64,000 nt of DNA from Nonomuraea polychroma (GCF_004011505.1 NZ_SAUN01000001.1:496001-560000); one strand, 5' to 3'; counted from the first letter of the stretch, positions 36,727 to 48,472 are shown. Notes: generated by a model not told the origin, from the sequence alone. Made by a program: numbers and translations.

Positions 36727-37947
36727 GTGCCATCCACCTTGCCTGACGGCGATCCCGTGCCCACCTCGGGCGAGCTGCCCGACAGCGCCCTGAGCGACCT
36801 CGGCGAGCGTCCGTTCGGCTTTTACGTCCATGTGCCGTTCTGCGTGACCCGCTGCGGCTACTGCGACTTCAACACCTACACCGCCGCCGAGCTGGGCCCC
36901 GGCGCCTCGCGCCAGGACTACGCGGAAACGGTCGTCGAGGAGGTCCGCCTCGCGCGCCGCGTCCTGGGCGACGCCGAGCTGCCGGTGGAGACGGTGTTCT
37001 TCGGCGGCGGCACACCCACCCTGCTGCCTCCCGAGGACTTGGCCAGGATCCTGGCCGCGATCGACTCCGAGTTCGGGCTGCGGCCGGGGGCCGAGGTCAC
37101 GACGGAGGCCAACCCGGAGTCCGTGGACCCCGCCTCGCTGGACAAGCTCCGCCACGGCGGTTTCAACCGGATCAGCTTCGGCATGCAGAGCGTACGCGAG
37201 CACGTGCTCCAGGTCCTCGACCGCAGGCACACACCGGGCCGGCCGGCCGCGGCCGTGCGGGAGGCGAGAGAGGCCGGGTTCGAGCACGTCAACCTGGACC
37301 TCATCTACAGCACACCCGGCGAGACCGACGACGACTGGAGGGCCTCGCTGGCCGCGGCGATCGAGGCCGGGCCCGACCACGTGTCGGCGTACTCGCTGAT
37401 CGTCGAGGAGGGCACCAGGCTCGCCGCCAGGATCAGGCGCGGCGAGCTGCCGATGCCCGACGACGACGTGGCCGCCGACCGCTACCTGATCGCCGACCGG
37501 ATGCTGGCCGAGGCCGGGTTCCAGTGGTACGAGGTGTCCAACTGGGCCACGTCCGACGGCGCGTGTTGCCGGCACAACCTGCTCTACTGGACCGGCGGCG
37601 ACTGGTGGGCGGCCGGCCCTGGCGCGCACAGCCACGTCGGCGGCACGCGCTGGTGGAACGTCAAGCACCCGGCCGCCTACGCGCAGCGGCTGGCCGCGCA
37701 GTCCTCGCCCGCGCACGCCCGTGAGGTGCTCGACGAGGAGGCCCGCGCCGACGAGCGGCTCATGCTGGAGCTGCGGCTGGCGTCCGGCTATCCGCTCGCC
37801 GAGGTGGCGCCGGGCGCGCGTACGGCCGTGGCCGCCGCGCTGGCGCGCGGCCTGCTGGAGCCCGAGCCGTTCAAGTCCGGCGTGATGGTGCTCACGCTGC
37901 AGGGGCGGTTGCTGGCCGACGCGCTCGTCAGGGACCTGCTCGTTTAG
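36727..37947 (+). CDS. hemW: Heme chaperone HemW (radical SAM)
   Basis: A 406-residue radical-SAM protein, formerly called oxygen-independent coproporphyrinogen oxidase and now known as a heme chaperone. The CxxxCxxC cluster motif is C39/C43/C46 ([14 protein letters not shown]), followed by [11 protein letters not shown] and [13 protein letters not shown]. The HemN C-terminal domain is present. Residues absent from true HemN (the extra Cys of CxxxCxxCxC is Phe here) support HemW. Start GTG 36727 is preferred over TTG 36703. It overlaps the DUF4870-type gene tail to tail by four bases. Confidence 0.9.
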   Translation: MPSTLPDGDPVPTSGELPDSALSDLGERPFGFYVHVPFCVTRCGYCDFNTYTAAELGPGASRQDYAETVVEEVRLARRVLGDAELPVETVFFGGGTPTLLPPEDLARILAAIDSEFGLRPGAEVTTEANPESVDPASLDKLRHGGFNRISFGMQSVREHVLQVLDRRHTPGRPAAAVREAREAGFEHVNLDLIYSTPGETDDDWRASLAAAIEAGPDHVSAYSLIVEEGTRLAARIRRGELPMPDDDVAADRYLIADRMLAEAGFQWYEVSNWATSDGACCRHNLLYWTGGDWWAAGPGAHSHVGGTRWWNVKHPAAYAQRLAAQSSPAHAREVLDEEARADERLMLELRLASGYPLAEVAPGARTAVAAALARGLLEPEPFKSGVMVLTLQGRLLADALVRDLLV

Positions 37948-38690
37948 GTGATCAGGCGGAGGGCGAACGGGTAGCGGTAGTTCTGGCCCTTGTTCGTCGC
38001 CATGGCGGCCTGGATGTGGAAGATCAGGGACAGGATCCAGACCACCGGGAGCAGGAGGGCGCCGATGAAGACGATCACCAGGATGCCCGAGATGGCGTAG
38101 CCGATGAACATCGTGATCTGGAAGTTGAGCGCCTCGGCCGCCTGGTCCCTGACGTAAGGGGACTCGTCCTTCTTCATCAGGTAGATGATCAGCGGTCCGA
38201 GCCAGGAGGCGAGCAGGCCGAGCAGGTGGGCCAACATGGCCATTGTGGTGTCGTCGGTGCCGGGGCGAGGGCCGAACCGGCCGGGGATGTACGGCTCGCC
38301 GGGGGCCTGGGCGTAACCGTAGCCGGGCGGTTGGTGAGGCGCGGACCCGTAACCGGGCTGACCCCCGTAACCGCCTGACTGGGGTTGGCCGTAGCCGGGC
38401 GCCTGCTGACCATGGCCAGGCGGCTGCTGACCGTAGCCCGGCTGCGATCCAGGCTGCTGTCCGTAGCCGTAGCCCGGCTGCGATCCAGGCTGCTGTCCGT
38501 AGCCGTAGCCCGGCTGCGATCCAGGCTGCTGTCCGTAGCCCGGCTGGGACCCCGGTTGCTGTCCGTAGCCGTAGCCGGGCTGGGAGCCGGGTTGCTGGGG
38601 GCCAGAGCCCTGGGACGGCGGGACGTCCGACGGGGCTACGTACCGAGTCGCGTCGTCGTCGGGCGGCGGCTGCGCCGGGTCCTGGGTCAT
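37944..38690 (-). CDS. DUF4870-type membrane protein with Gly/Tyr/Gln/Pro repeats
   Basis: A 248-residue protein. The first 135 residues are low-complexity, with repeated [12 protein letters not shown] units. The C-terminal third is a DUF4870/Tic20-like membrane domain: [23 protein letters not shown], then [20 protein letters not shown], then [20 protein letters not shown]. Function unknown. ATG 38690 overlaps the DUF3097 stop (ATGA) and has GGAGG upstream. It is the last gene of a three-gene overlapping operon. Confidence 0.86.
   Translation of the reverse strand: MTQDPAQPPPDDDATRYVAPSDVPPSQGSGPQQPGSQPGYGYGQQPGSQPGYGQQPGSQPGYGYGQQPGSQPGYGYGQQPGSQPGYGQQPPGHGQQAPGYGQPQSGGYGGQPGYGSAPHQPPGYGYAQAPGEPYIPGRFGPRPGTDDTTMAMLAHLLGLLASWLGPLIIYLMKKDESPYVRDQAAEALNFQITMFIGYAISGILVIVFIGALLLPVVWILSLIFHIQAAMATNKGQNYRYPFALRLIT
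38431..38597 (-). repeat. In-frame 27/33-bp repeats encoding [12 protein letters not shown]
   Basis: Four to five tandem copies of a unit encoding [10 protein letters not shown] or [12 protein letters not shown] (30 or 36 bp, the difference being one GYG step). Neighbouring copies are nearly identical at DNA level. Confidence 0.8.
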
Positions 38691-39517
38691 GATGCCTCCG
38701 TTACGAAGTCGATCAGTTCCTCGACCCGGCCGAGCAGCTCCGGCTCCAGGTCGGTGTAGGTCGAGACGGCGCCGAGGATGCGCCGCCATGCGTCCGCGGG
38801 CTCCATGCGCCAGCCCAGGGCGGCGATCACGCCTTCTTTCCACGGCACGCCGCGCGGCACGTCGGGCCAGGCCGGGATGCGCAGCACGGACGGTTTGACC
38901 GCCTGCCAAATGTCGACGAACGGATGCCCCACCACGAGCACGTCCGGCGAGGTGATCTTGGCGGCGATCCGGCCCTCCTTGGAGCCGGGCACCAGGTGGT
39001 CGACCAGCACCCCCAGCCGGCGCCCCGGCTCGGGGCCGAACTCGGCCACGATGGCCGGCAGATCGTCCACGCCCTCCAGATATTCGACCACGACCCCCTC
39101 GACGCGCAGGTCATGGCCCCAGATCTTCTCGACGAGGGCGGCGTCGTGCACGCCCTCCACGTAGATCCGGCTCTCCCTGGCCACCCGTGCCCGCAGCCCC
39201 TCCACGGCGATGGAGCCCGACGCGCTGCGTCTGGGCGTCGCGGTGGGCGCGGCTGTGGGACGTACGAGGGTCACGGGCTTGCCGTCCAGCAGGAACGCGG
39301 CCGGCGCGAGCGGGAACAACCGCCGCCTGCCGAACCGGTCCTCCAGCGTGACGGCCTCCTTGTCACAGGCCACCACCGCGCCGCAGAAGCCGCTGTCGGC
39401 GTCCTCCACGACGAGGTCCGGCTCGGCGGGCACTTTCGGGATCTTGCCCTTGCCCGGCCGCCGCCAATTGCCCGCCAGCACATCGCCCTCGTACACACGG
39501 GGACCGTAGCAAATCAC
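38687..39517 (-). CDS. DUF3097 family protein
   Basis: A 276-residue protein of the actinobacterial DUF3097 family. It opens [20 protein letters not shown], and the central segment [18 protein letters not shown] with [18 protein letters not shown] looks Toprim-like (Glu, then Asp), suggesting nucleic-acid chemistry, but no function is established. GTG 39517 overlaps the stop of the preceding gene (GTGA), which supports this start over GTG 39496. Both neighbours in the operon are Gly/Tyr/Pro/Gln-rich membrane proteins. Confidence 0.88.
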   Translation of the reverse strand: MICYGPRVYEGDVLAGNWRRPGKGKIPKVPAEPDLVVEDADSGFCGAVVACDKEAVTLEDRFGRRRLFPLAPAAFLLDGKPVTLVRPTAAPTATPRRSASGSIAVEGLRARVARESRIYVEGVHDAALVEKIWGHDLRVEGVVVEYLEGVDDLPAIVAEFGPEPGRRLGVLVDHLVPGSKEGRIAAKITSPDVLVVGHPFVDIWQAVKPSVLRIPAWPDVPRGVPWKEGVIAALGWRMEPADAWRRILGAVSTYTDLEPELLGRVEELIDFVTEAS

Positions 39518-40353
39518 CCGCCGACCGCAAGGCGCTTGCGCGCAGAGCTACGGCGCATGAGGACGACGACGGTGGCGACGATCGCGAGGAGGATTCCGGC
39601 GCCGGGGATCAGGAACAGCGCCACGGTCCCGCCGACGATCCCGCCCGCGGCGGAGGTCACCGGCTTGCCGACGCCGTACTTGACGTTCGCCGTCTCCTGG
39701 TTGGTGCAGGTCAGCTGGTAGTCGCCCTTGCTCGGCGCGTTGATCACGAGGATCTGCTCCCACGTCACGCTGCCGACTGTGAGCGACTGGCTGCCGCTGG
39801 TCTCGGCGAGCCTGGCCTGGCCGGAACCGCCGGAGATCTCGCACTCGTAGTTGATCCGCGTGTTGGTGGCGACGTAGACGGCCGGCTTGTCGGCCGGGTC
39901 GACGGTCACCGTGATGCTTTCGCCGGGCGAGAACGTCTTGGTGGGGGCCGCATCGGTCACGCTGCCGAGCACCCCGCCGACGAAGATGACGACGCCGACG
40001 ATCCCGCAGACCACGGCCACGCCCCAGGCCGCCGCCAGCCACCACAGGCTGGGCTTTATGGCTTTGGAATTGATGTGCGGGGGGAATTGGGGCTGTTGGC
40101 CCTCCGGGCCATATTGGCCGTACTGAGGTGGCTGTCCGTACTGGGGAGTGGTGCCGTACTGCGGCGGCGGCCCCCATCCTGGCTGGGAGCCCGGTTGGGG
40201 CCCGTAGCCGGGCTGGGAGCCCGGTTGCGGTCCGTAGCCGGGCTGAGTGCCGGGCTGAGGTCCGTAACCCGGCTGAGGCGGTTGTGGCTGACCGTGGTAG
40301 GGGTCGTGTCCTGGAGGTGGCCCGTACGACGGCGGTTGCGAATTGTCCGACAT
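39514..40353 (-). CDS. Membrane protein with PGYGPQPGSQ repeats
   Basis: A 279-residue protein. Residues 1-75 are low-complexity PGYGPQPGSQ-type repeats and QYG motifs; a membrane helix follows at about 87-112 (AAAWGVAVVCGIVGVVIFVGG). Then comes an extracytoplasmic domain with two Cys (INYECEISG and LTCTNQET, likely a disulfide) and a C-terminal helix (LFLIPGAGILLAIVATVVVLM). I do not recognise the extracellular domain. It heads the DUF3097 operon and is divergent from hrcA. Start ATG 40353. Confidence 0.83.
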   Translation of the reverse strand: MSDNSQPPSYGPPPGHDPYHGQPQPPQPGYGPQPGTQPGYGPQPGSQPGYGPQPGSQPGWGPPPQYGTTPQYGQPPQYGQYGPEGQQPQFPPHINSKAIKPSLWWLAAAWGVAVVCGIVGVVIFVGGVLGSVTDAAPTKTFSPGESITVTVDPADKPAVYVATNTRINYECEISGGSGQARLAETSGSQSLTVGSVTWEQILVINAPSKGDYQLTCTNQETANVKYGVGKPVTSAAGGIVGGTVALFLIPGAGILLAIVATVVVLMRRSSARKRLAVGG

Positions 40354-40442
40354 GTCGGCAAGTGTGGGCCCTGTCGCTTGTAAGCCGCTAGCAACAGGAT
40401 GGGAGCCGGTGTTATCGCACCTTGTGGGCGAGAGCCGTACAC

Positions 40443-40469
40443 TTGGCACTCGGGAACACAGAGTGCTAG
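40443..40469 (+). promoter_or_regulatory. CIRCE element (HrcA operator)
   Basis: TTGGCACTC (40443-40451), nine bases, then GAGTGCTAG (40461-40469). This matches the CIRCE consensus TTAGCACTC-N9-GAGTGCTAA at 16 of 18 positions. It lies 40 bases before hrcA, directly after a -10-like TACACT (40438-40443), so bound HrcA would block the promoter. Confidence 0.95.
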
Positions 40470-40508
40470 ACACGTCGTTCCTGAAGGAAGAGGGCAGGAG
40501 GTGAGCAC

Positions 40509-41522
40509 GTGCTCGACGATCGGAAATTGGCGGTGCTCCGCGCCATTGTCGAAGACTACGTGTCCACCAACGAACCGGTGGGCTCCAAGGCGCTGGCCGA
40601 GCGCCACAACCTGAAGGTCTCCCCGGCGACGGTCAGAAACGACATGGCCGCGCTGGAGGAGGAAGGCTACATCACACAGCCGCACACCAGCGCGGGACGC
40701 GTGCCGACGGACAAGGGATACCGCCTGTTCGTCGACCGGCTCTCGCAGATCAAGCCGCTGTCGGGAGCCGAGCGCAGGGCGATCGAGACCTTCCTCGCCG
40801 GCGCGGTGGACCTCGATGACGTGGTCACCCGCACCGTGCGGCTGCTCGCGCAGCTGACCAGGCAGGTGGCGGTCGTGCAATACCCGACATTGACGCGCTC
40901 GACGGTCCGGCACGTCGAGCTGGTGCCGCTGAACGACCGGCGGGTCATGCTCGTGCTGATCACCAATACCGGCCGCGTCGAGCAGCGCGTGATCGAGCTG
41001 CCCGAGGTGGTGGAGGACAACCGCATCGCGCATCTGCGTGCGGTGCTCAACGCCTGCCTCGACGGATGCGGCCTGAGCAACGTGCCCGAGCTGGTCGCCG
41101 ACCTGCCGGAGCGGCTGCCGGTCGAAGACCGGCCCGCGGTGGCGACAATCTTGTCGGTGCTGCTCGAGACCCTGGTGGAACGGCACGACGAGAAGATCGT
41201 GTTCGCCGGCGCGGCCAACCTCGCCGGCGCCGACTTCTCCACCGGCCTGCGTGACGTGCTGGAGGCGCTGGAGGAGCAGGTCGTGCTCATGCGGCTGCTC
41301 GGCGAGACGTCCTCGGACACCCCCTCCGCGCTCACCGTCCGCATCGGTTCGGAAAACCCTTACCTACGCGGCACATCCGTCGTCGCGACCGGATACGGTT
41401 CTGGCGACAACCAACTGGCCAGGCTCGGCGTGCTGGGGCCGACCAGGATGGACTATCCCGTGACGATGGGCGCCGTGCGTGCGGTGGCTCGCTACGTCAG
41501 CCAGATCCTGGCTGCATCATAA
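40509..41522 (+). CDS. hrcA: Heat-inducible repressor HrcA
   Basis: A 337-residue repressor that binds CIRCE elements and is folded with help from GroE. The N-terminal winged helix ([24 protein letters not shown], then [30 protein letters not shown]) and a GAF-like domain with an inserted dimerisation region are present. The C-terminal block has TSVVATGYG and [12 protein letters not shown]. Start GTG 40509 has AGGAGG upstream. It precedes dnaJ by 11 bases and follows its own CIRCE element. Confidence 0.96.
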   Translation: MLDDRKLAVLRAIVEDYVSTNEPVGSKALAERHNLKVSPATVRNDMAALEEEGYITQPHTSAGRVPTDKGYRLFVDRLSQIKPLSGAERRAIETFLAGAVDLDDVVTRTVRLLAQLTRQVAVVQYPTLTRSTVRHVELVPLNDRRVMLVLITNTGRVEQRVIELPEVVEDNRIAHLRAVLNACLDGCGLSNVPELVADLPERLPVEDRPAVATILSVLLETLVERHDEKIVFAGAANLAGADFSTGLRDVLEALEEQVVLMRLLGETSSDTPSALTVRIGSENPYLRGTSVVATGYGSGDNQLARLGVLGPTRMDYPVTMGAVRAVARYVSQILAAS

Positions 41523-41533
41523 GAGGTCGATAA

Positions 41534-42673
41534 GTGGCAAACAGCGATTACTACGCCACCCTCGGGGTGCGCCGTGACGCCAGTCAGGACGAGATCAAGA
41601 AGGCATACCGCCGCCTCGCACGCGAGCTGCACCCCGACGTGAACCCTGACCCTGAGACCCAGGAGCGGTTCAAGGAGATCACGCAGGCCTACGAGGTGCT
41701 GTCGGACCCGAACAAGCGCCAGATGTACGACCTGGGCGGGGACCCCTTCGCCGGCGCGGGAGCAGGAGCGGGCGCCGCGGGCTTCGGAGCCGGCTTCCCG
41801 TTCAGCGACATCATGGACGCCTTCTTCGGCTCGGCGGCCGGCACCCGAGGGCCGCGCTCGCGGGCGCGCCGGGGCCGCAACGCCACCATCCGCGTCGAGC
41901 TCGACCTGCGCGAGACGGCGTTCGGCACCACTCGCGAGCTGGTCGTCGACACGGCGGTGCTCTGCGAGGTCTGCCACGGGGCCGGCGCCGCGCCGGGCAC
42001 GCACCCCGACACCTGCGACATGTGCAACGGACGCGGCGAGATCTCCCAGGTCACCCGCTCGTTCCTGGGCCAGGTCATGACCTCGCGGCCGTGCCCGCAG
42101 TGCGGCGGCTTCGGCACCATCATCCGCCACCCCTGCCAGGAGTGCTCCGGCGACGGCCGGGTGCGCACCCGCCGTACGATCAAGGTCCGCATCCCCGCGG
42201 GCGTGGAGGACGGCACCCACATCCAGCTCGCCGGCGAGGGCGAGGTCGGCCCTGGCGGCGGCCCGCCCGGAGACCTGTTCCTGGAGATCGTCGAGCGGGC
42301 CCACGAGATCTTCGAACGGCGCGGTGACGACCTCCACTGCACCGTCCAGATCCCGATGACGGCCGCCGCGCTCGGCACCGTGCTCGTGGTCGAGACGCTC
42401 GACGGCTCCGAGGAGATCGACGTCCGCCCGGGCACCCAGTCCGGCCAGGTCATCACCATGTTCGGGCGCGGCGTGCAGCGGCTCAACGAGTCCGGCAGGG
42501 GCGACCTGCTGATCCACGTCAACGTCGAGACCCCGACCCGGCTCGACACCGCGCAGGAGGACCTGCTGAAGGAGCTGGCCAAGCAGCGGGGCGAGGAGCG
42601 GCCGCCGGGCAAGTTCGCGCCGGGTCAGCAGGGCTTCTTCTCGCGGCTGCGCGACGCGTTCAACGGCCGGTGA
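41534..42673 (+). CDS. dnaJ: Chaperone DnaJ
   Basis: A 379-residue type I Hsp40, co-chaperone of DnaK. The J domain has HPD at residues 33-35, a Gly-rich linker follows (about 75-100), then four CxxCxGxG zinc repeats ([32 protein letters not shown]; about 137-210), then the client-binding domains. As in many actinobacteria it is the DnaJ2-type partner of hrcA; no dnaK or grpE is present here. Start GTG 41534. Confidence 0.95.
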   Translation: MANSDYYATLGVRRDASQDEIKKAYRRLARELHPDVNPDPETQERFKEITQAYEVLSDPNKRQMYDLGGDPFAGAGAGAGAAGFGAGFPFSDIMDAFFGSAAGTRGPRSRARRGRNATIRVELDLRETAFGTTRELVVDTAVLCEVCHGAGAAPGTHPDTCDMCNGRGEISQVTRSFLGQVMTSRPCPQCGGFGTIIRHPCQECSGDGRVRTRRTIKVRIPAGVEDGTHIQLAGEGEVGPGGGPPGDLFLEIVERAHEIFERRGDDLHCTVQIPMTAAALGTVLVVETLDGSEEIDVRPGTQSGQVITMFGRGVQRLNESGRGDLLIHVNVETPTRLDTAQEDLLKELAKQRGEERPPGKFAPGQQGFFSRLRDAFNGR

Positions 42674-43395
42674 CCGTACCCGTCTTCCTCTCGGAGGAGC
42701 TCGACGGGCCCGAGCTGACGCTCGGCGGCCCGGAGGGGCGGCACGCGGCCTCCGTACGCCGCCTGCGGGCCGGTGAGCGCGTCGACCTCACCGACGGAGC
42801 CGGCGCGGTCGCCGAATGCGTCGTACGCGAGGTGCTCAAGGACGCGCTCAGGCTCGACGTGCTGGCCCGCTACCGGGTCGAAGCGCCCCAGCCGCGGCTC
42901 GTCGTCGTCCAGGGGCTGCCCAAGGGTGACCGGGGCGAGATGGCGGTCGAGATGATGACCGAGGCGGGCGTGGACGTGATCGTGCCCTGGTCGGCCTCGC
43001 GCAGCATCACCCAGTGGAAGGGCGACAAGGTCGCCAAAGGCCTCGCCCGCTGGCGCTCCACCGCACGCGAGGCGGGCAAGCAGGCACGCAGGTTCCATCT
43101 GCCAGAGGTGACCGAGCTCGCCTCCACCGCGCGCGTCGAGGCGCTGCTGGCCGGCGCGGGGCTGGGGCTGGTGTTGCACGAGGAGGCGGCCGAGCCGCTG
43201 TCCGGCATGGAGCTGCCCGCGGGCGGCGACATCGTGATGGTCGTGGGGCCAGAGGGGGGCGTCTCGGAGGAAGAGCTGGCCAGGTTCCAGGCGGCCAAGG
43301 CCGTGCCCGTGCTCCTCGGGCCCACGGTCCTGCGGACCTCCACGGCGGGGGTGGCGGCGGCGGCCGTGCTGCTCGCGCGTACCGGACGCTGGTGA
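42670..43395 (+). CDS. rsmE: 16S rRNA (uracil-1498-N3)-methyltransferase
   Basis: A 241-residue SPOUT methyltransferase modifying U1498 of 16S rRNA. The N-terminal PUA-like domain ([21 protein letters not shown]) and the C-terminal knot ([17 protein letters not shown], then [16 protein letters not shown]) are clear. GTG 42670 overlaps the dnaJ stop (GTGA). It ends the hrcA-dnaJ-rsmE operon and converges on the anti-sigma-like gene. Confidence 0.95.
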   Translation: MTVPVFLSEELDGPELTLGGPEGRHAASVRRLRAGERVDLTDGAGAVAECVVREVLKDALRLDVLARYRVEAPQPRLVVVQGLPKGDRGEMAVEMMTEAGVDVIVPWSASRSITQWKGDKVAKGLARWRSTAREAGKQARRFHLPEVTELASTARVEALLAGAGLGLVLHEEAAEPLSGMELPAGGDIVMVVGPEGGVSEEELARFQAAKAVPVLLGPTVLRTSTAGVAAAAVLLARTGRW

Positions 43396-43421
43396 CGCAC
43401 TCAGGACGGGCCGGTGACGTC

Positions 43422-44051
43422 TCAGGGCGTGTGAGAGGCGTCCACGAGCGGGCTGGCCAGCTCAGTGGGCCCGTCGGTCGTGTCGTCGGGCGGGCACTCC
43501 TCCAGCGGGCACGCGGAAGGCTTCGTGGTGGACTCCACGTCCGACGGCGTCGGCGTGGGGGAGGCCGTCGGGCACTGCTCGGCCGTCTCGGCCTGGGAGG
43601 GGCACGGGGTGGACGTGGGCTTGGGGCTCTTCGACGGCCTGCTGGTCGAGTTCGCCGTCTTCGCCGGTCGCGGAGTCGGGGACGGGGATTCCGCGGGAAC
43701 CACGGCCGGGTTCCGCTCAGGGGTCGGCTCCGGGGGCGGCGGCTGCTGCGAGCGGGTCGTGGAGGAGTTGGACGGCACCTTGGAGGTGGTCTCGTTCTCG
43801 ACCGGCTGGAAGGTCTGCTGTTCGATGATCTGCGAGCGCAGCCCGGGGACGGCCATCACGATCGCCCCCGCCACCAGCACGGCACTGGCGGCGGCCGCAC
43901 CCGCACGCCACCAGAACAGGTTACGTACGCCGCGCCGCTCGATCCGGGCGCGGATGATCTCCAGTCCGTCCGGCGAGGGCACGACCGCGTCCGCCTCCGC
44001 GCGGAGCGCACGGCGGAGGAGGTCGCCGTGCTCGTCGGGGGGCTGGGTCAT
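43422..44051 (-). CDS. Putative anti-sigma-factor-like membrane protein
   Basis: A 209-residue protein. The cytoplasmic N-terminus (1-45) is followed by one membrane helix (about 49-70) and an external Pro/Ser/Thr-rich tail with four Cys (TPCPSQAETAEQCP and ACPLEECPP). Its ATG overlaps the stop of the sigma-factor gene (ATGA), which is the usual layout of an anti-sigma factor. No zinc-binding HxxxCxxC (ZAS) motif is seen, so control of the sigma factor is inferred from position only. Confidence 0.7.
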   Translation of the reverse strand: MTQPPDEHGDLLRRALRAEADAVVPSPDGLEIIRARIERRGVRNLFWWRAGAAAASAVLVAGAIVMAVPGLRSQIIEQQTFQPVENETTSKVPSNSSTTRSQQPPPPEPTPERNPAVVPAESPSPTPRPAKTANSTSRPSKSPKPTSTPCPSQAETAEQCPTASPTPTPSDVESTTKPSACPLEECPPDDTTDGPTELASPLVDASHTP

Positions 44052-44671
44052 GACATTTTCTCCAGGACGGATCGCAAGGCGGCCATGCCACGTGCGGTGT
44101 GGCTCTTGACCGCGCCCTTGCTGATGCCCATGGCGTGGGCGATCTCAGCTTCGGACAGATCACCGTAATACCGCAGGACCAGTGCTTCTCTCTGTCGGGT
44201 CGGCAGGGCACGTAACGCCTCGATGACGGCGGAGCGTTCCAGCTCGCCGATCGCGCCGTTCTCGGCGCTCGGGGCGTCCGGCAGGCCCTTGGGAGCGTAC
44301 TTCTCGACGACCGCGCGGTGACGCAGCACGGAACGGGACCGGTTGACGACGGATTGACGGAGGTAGGCGAGTGCTTTGTCGGGGTCACGCAGCCTACGCC
44401 ATGCGCCATGGATGGCGACGAACGCATCCTGCACGACCTCCTCAGCGGTTGCTATGTCGCGCACGAGCAACACAGCGAGACGCACCAATGACCGGAAGTG
44501 CGCACTGTACAGCGCGGTAACGGCCATGTCGGCATCCCACCCGACTGGCACCGCCCCCATCGACCTGTCGGCCAGAAGGGTTTCGGTGGTCACATCAGTG
44601 GGACGCGCGGCCTTCCCAGTGGGTTTACGCTCTTCCGGTTCTTGAGGTTTCCCCGGTTCCTTAGGGTGCAT
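44048..44671 (-). CDS. SigE-type (ECF) RNA polymerase sigma factor
   Basis: About 207 residues. Region 2 (YSAHFRSLVRLAVLLVRDIATAEEVVQDAFVAIHGAWRRL) and region 4 (LPTRQREALVLRYYGDLSEAEIAHAMGISKGAVKSH) are typical of the SigE/ECF group. The N-terminus before region 2 is a 65-residue charged extension. The start is ATG 44671 or further upstream; GAGGA lies 11 bases before it. Coupled to the membrane protein gene by ATGA and divergent from the HIT gene. Confidence 0.88.
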   Translation of the reverse strand: MHPKEPGKPQEPEERKPTGKAARPTDVTTETLLADRSMGAVPVGWDADMAVTALYSAHFRSLVRLAVLLVRDIATAEEVVQDAFVAIHGAWRRLRDPDKALAYLRQSVVNRSRSVLRHRAVVEKYAPKGLPDAPSAENGAIGELERSAVIEALRALPTRQREALVLRYYGDLSEAEIAHAMGISKGAVKSHTARGMAALRSVLEKMS

Positions 44672-44839
44672 TACGCCAGTCGTGTCCTCGCCAGGTGGCG
44701 CTCGCCCGACCCTGAATCGTCTTTTGTTCTGAAGTGTCGCACACACACCCTAACCGCGCGGATCTTCTCACGCACGACACTGACGATTACCGATTCGCAA
44801 CGGACTCTCCAACGGAAGGGGGCTCGATAGGGTGCTGCT

Positions 44840-45184
44840 GTGAACGAGTGCCTCTTCTGCAAAATCGTTGCCAAGGAGATTCCCGCCGAGATCGTCTACG
44901 AAAGCGGCAGGACACTGGCGTTCCGCGACACCAATCCGCAGGCTCCCACCCACGTGCTGGTGATCCCGAAAGGCCACCACCCCACCGCGGCCGCGCTGGC
45001 CGACGCGGACGACGGGCTCGCCGACGACGTGCTCAAGACCGCCCACGCGGTGGCCGTGCAGGAGGGCGTGGCCGACGGCGGCTACCGGATCGTCTTCAAC
45101 ACCGGCCCGGGCGCCGGCCAGACCATTTTCCACGTGCATGCCCATGTCCTGGGCGGGCGCGACCTGACCTGGCCGCCAGGGTGA
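44840..45184 (+). CDS. HIT family nucleotide hydrolase
   Basis: A 114-residue histidine-triad protein of the Hint branch, hydrolysing adenosine phosphoramidates or related nucleotides. It opens CLFCKIVAKEIPAEIVYES and has the triad FHVHAHVLGGR near the C-terminus. Zinc-binding Cys residues (C4, C7) are present. Start GTG 44840. Its place before phoH is conserved in actinobacteria. Confidence 0.93.
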   Translation: MNECLFCKIVAKEIPAEIVYESGRTLAFRDTNPQAPTHVLVIPKGHHPTAAALADADDGLADDVLKTAHAVAVQEGVADGGYRIVFNTGPGAGQTIFHVHAHVLGGRDLTWPPG

Positions 45185-45275
45185 TATTGAGGAGAGCAAT
45201 CCGCCCGGCCCCGGATACCATGGGCGGAGAAGCACACCGAAAGAGACCGGGAGGCATCAGGCCGCTGGCCTGCCC

Positions 45276-46312
<1,037 letters not shown>

Positions 46313-46316
<4 letters not shown>

Positions 46317-46789
46317 GCATCGAGATCAACAACGAGTCCGGCGTCGGGGTCGACGAAGAGGGCCTCGTGGCGCTGGCCGCTCACGTGCTCGGCGAGATGG
46401 GCATCAACCCGCTTGCCGAGCTGTCCGTCGTCGTCGTCGACGAGGGTGCCATGGCGGAGCTGCACGAGAAGTGGATGGGCGAGCCCGGCCCGACCGACGT
46501 GCTGGCCTTCCCGATGGACGAGCTGCGCCCCGGTGGCGGCGCGCGTGGCGACGTTGAGAGTCCGACTGACCCCGCGCTTCTCGGAGACGTCGTGCTCTGT
46601 CCGCAGGTGGCCGCCAGGCAGGCGAAGGAGGCGGGGCACGGCACGGCCGACGAGCTCGAGCTGCTGTGCACCCACGGCATCCTGCACCTGCTCGGCTACG
46701 ACCATGCGGAGCCGGAGGAGCACAAGGAGATGTTCGGCCTCCAGGCGCAGCTCCTGGAGTCGTGGCAGGAGGTGCGCAACCCGCGGTGA
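46313..46789 (+). CDS. ybeY: Endoribonuclease YbeY
   Basis: A 158-residue zinc endoribonuclease for 16S rRNA 3'-end processing and ribosome quality control. The HGxxHxxGxDH metal site reads [11 protein letters not shown] near residue 120, and [12 protein letters not shown] is the other conserved block. GTG 46313 overlaps phoH (GTGA) and its own stop overlaps the corC-like start (GTGA). Confidence 0.95.
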
Positions 46790-48081
46790 ACGGCTGGTTG
46801 CTGTCAGCCATCGCCCTCGTGATCATCGGTGGCCTGATCGCCAGTGCGGAAACGGCGCTGACGCGCATCTCCAGGGTGCGCGCCGAGGAGTTCGTCCGGG
46901 ACGGCAGGCGGGGCGCGGCCCGGCTGCAGGCCATCGTGACCGACCCGTCGCGCTACCTCAACCTGCTCCTGCTGCTGCGGCTGAGCTGTGAGCTGATCGC
47001 CACGGTCATCGCGACGCTGCTGTTCATCGACGTCATGCACGACCAGGGCTGGGCCTACGTGTGGGCCGCGGTCGTGATGATCGTGATCAGCTACGTGGTG
47101 GTCGGGGTCATGCCCCGTACGCTGGGCCGTCAGCACGCCGAGCCGGTCGCGCTGGCCAGCGCGCCCATCGTGTACGGCCTGACGCGCATCTTCGGCCCCC
47201 TTCCCAAGCTGCTGATCCTGCTGGGCAATGCGCTGACACCGGGCAAGGGGTTCCGCGACGGGCCGTTCACCTCCGAGGCGGAGCTGCGCGACCTGGTGGA
47301 CCTGGCGGAGGAACGCCGGGTGATCGAGCCCGACGAGCGCGAGATGATCCACTCCGTCTTCGAGCTGGGCGACACGCTGGTGCGCGAGGTCATGGTGCCG
47401 CGCACCGACATGGTCTACATCGAGCGCGGCAAGAGCATCAGCCAGTCTCTGTCGCTGGCGCTGCGCAGCGGCTTCTCCCGCATGCCGGTCGTAGGCGAGA
47501 ACGAGGACGACGTCGTCGGCATCGCCTACCTCAAGGACATCGCCCGCAAGATCCACGAGTCGGGCGAGGGCGGTGGCAAGGAGCCGGTCGAGTCGATCAT
47601 GCGTCCGGCCGCGTACGTGCCCGAGAGCAAGCCCATCGACCAGCTGATGCGGGAGATGCAGGCCAGGCAGATCCACATCGCCATCGTCATCGACGAATAC
47701 GGTGGCACCGCCGGTCTGGTCACGATCGAGGACGTGCTGGAGGAGATCGTCGGTGAGATCACCGACGAGTACGACCAGGAGGCGCCGCGCGTCGAGCCTG
47801 TTCCCGACGGTGGCCTGCGGGTGACGGCCCGGATGCCCGTCGACGAGCTGGCCGAGCTGTTCGGCGTCAATATCGAGGTCGACGATGTGGAGACCGTGGG
47901 CGGGCTGCTGGCCCACGCCCTCGGCCGGGTGCCGATCGCCGGGTCCCACGCTGAGGTGGCCGGGCTGTCACTCACCGCGGAGACCCTCGCGGGCCGCCGC
48001 AACCGCATCAGCACCGTGGTGGCCCGCCGCGTCACGCCCCCGGAGGACGAGGCCGTCCCGGCCGCGGCCGAACGCGACTAG
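46786..48081 (+). CDS. CorC/HlyC family transporter-like protein (CNNM/CBS)
   Basis: A 431-residue membrane protein. An N-terminal CNNM domain of three to four helices ([25 protein letters not shown]) is followed by two CBS domains ([15 protein letters not shown] and [13 protein letters not shown], about 205-330) and the C-terminal CorC_HlyC domain. Family members act in magnesium and cobalt efflux. GTG 46786 overlaps ybeY; the longer upstream frame is rejected because it crosses ybeY. Confidence 0.93.
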   Translation: MNGWLLSAIALVIIGGLIASAETALTRISRVRAEEFVRDGRRGAARLQAIVTDPSRYLNLLLLLRLSCELIATVIATLLFIDVMHDQGWAYVWAAVVMIVISYVVVGVMPRTLGRQHAEPVALASAPIVYGLTRIFGPLPKLLILLGNALTPGKGFRDGPFTSEAELRDLVDLAEERRVIEPDEREMIHSVFELGDTLVREVMVPRTDMVYIERGKSISQSLSLALRSGFSRMPVVGENEDDVVGIAYLKDIARKIHESGEGGGKEPVESIMRPAAYVPESKPIDQLMREMQARQIHIAIVIDEYGGTAGLVTIEDVLEEIVGEITDEYDQEAPRVEPVPDGGLRVTARMPVDELAELFGVNIEVDDVETVGGLLAHALGRVPIAGSHAEVAGLSLTAETLAGRRNRISTVVARRVTPPEDEAVPAAAERD

Positions 48082-48393
48082 CGTCGTTGGCCGTGCGTCG
48101 CCGGGACCCGCCGGCGGCGCTGCTCCGCCGTACCTCGGTGCTGGTCCCTTGGGGGAAAGAGGGACGCAGGCGCTGGGCGCGGCGACATGTGGCAGGAGGG
48201 TCCGCACGTGCGGGGGAGTCCTGGTCGGGAGGGCCGGCGCGGGTGAGAAGTCCTGATCCGGGGGAAGATCGGTCTGTGGGATGGCCTGTGGACGAATGTG
48301 GATGGATACCGCAAGCGTTCTACAAGTCTTCTGCAAGCGACCTCCGGCACTCTCAAATCACGACATCCAGTGCGGTGGGTGTCAGAGGGGAAG
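48082..48393 (+). other. Non-coding stretch after the corC-like gene
   Basis: No gene is supported. GCAAGCG occurs at 48311-48317 and 48333-48339, 22 bases apart, and between and around them TTCTACAAG (48318-48326) and TTCTGCAAG (48329-48337) form a second direct repeat. These could be a regulator or promoter site for the structured element that follows. Confidence 0.4.
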
Positions 48394-48472
48394 CATCCGA
48401 TCGCCGGGTGGGGTTCGCGGCGAGAGGATGGATCCAGGGGGGACGACAGCGTCCCGGTCGGGCGGCCGACTG
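48394..48472 (+). ncRNA. Candidate structured RNA (three hairpins)
   Basis: Three adjacent hairpins precede a strong terminator. The first (48394-48430) pairs CATCC with GGATG and CGCCG with CGGCG across a symmetric GAT/AGA internal loop. The second (48440-48455) is GGGAC, a six-base loop and GTCCC. The third (about 48457-48472) pairs GTCGG with CCGAC. Together with the terminator they suggest an attenuator, a riboswitch-like leader of the following lipoprotein gene, or a small RNA. I do not recognise a known class. Confidence 0.45.
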
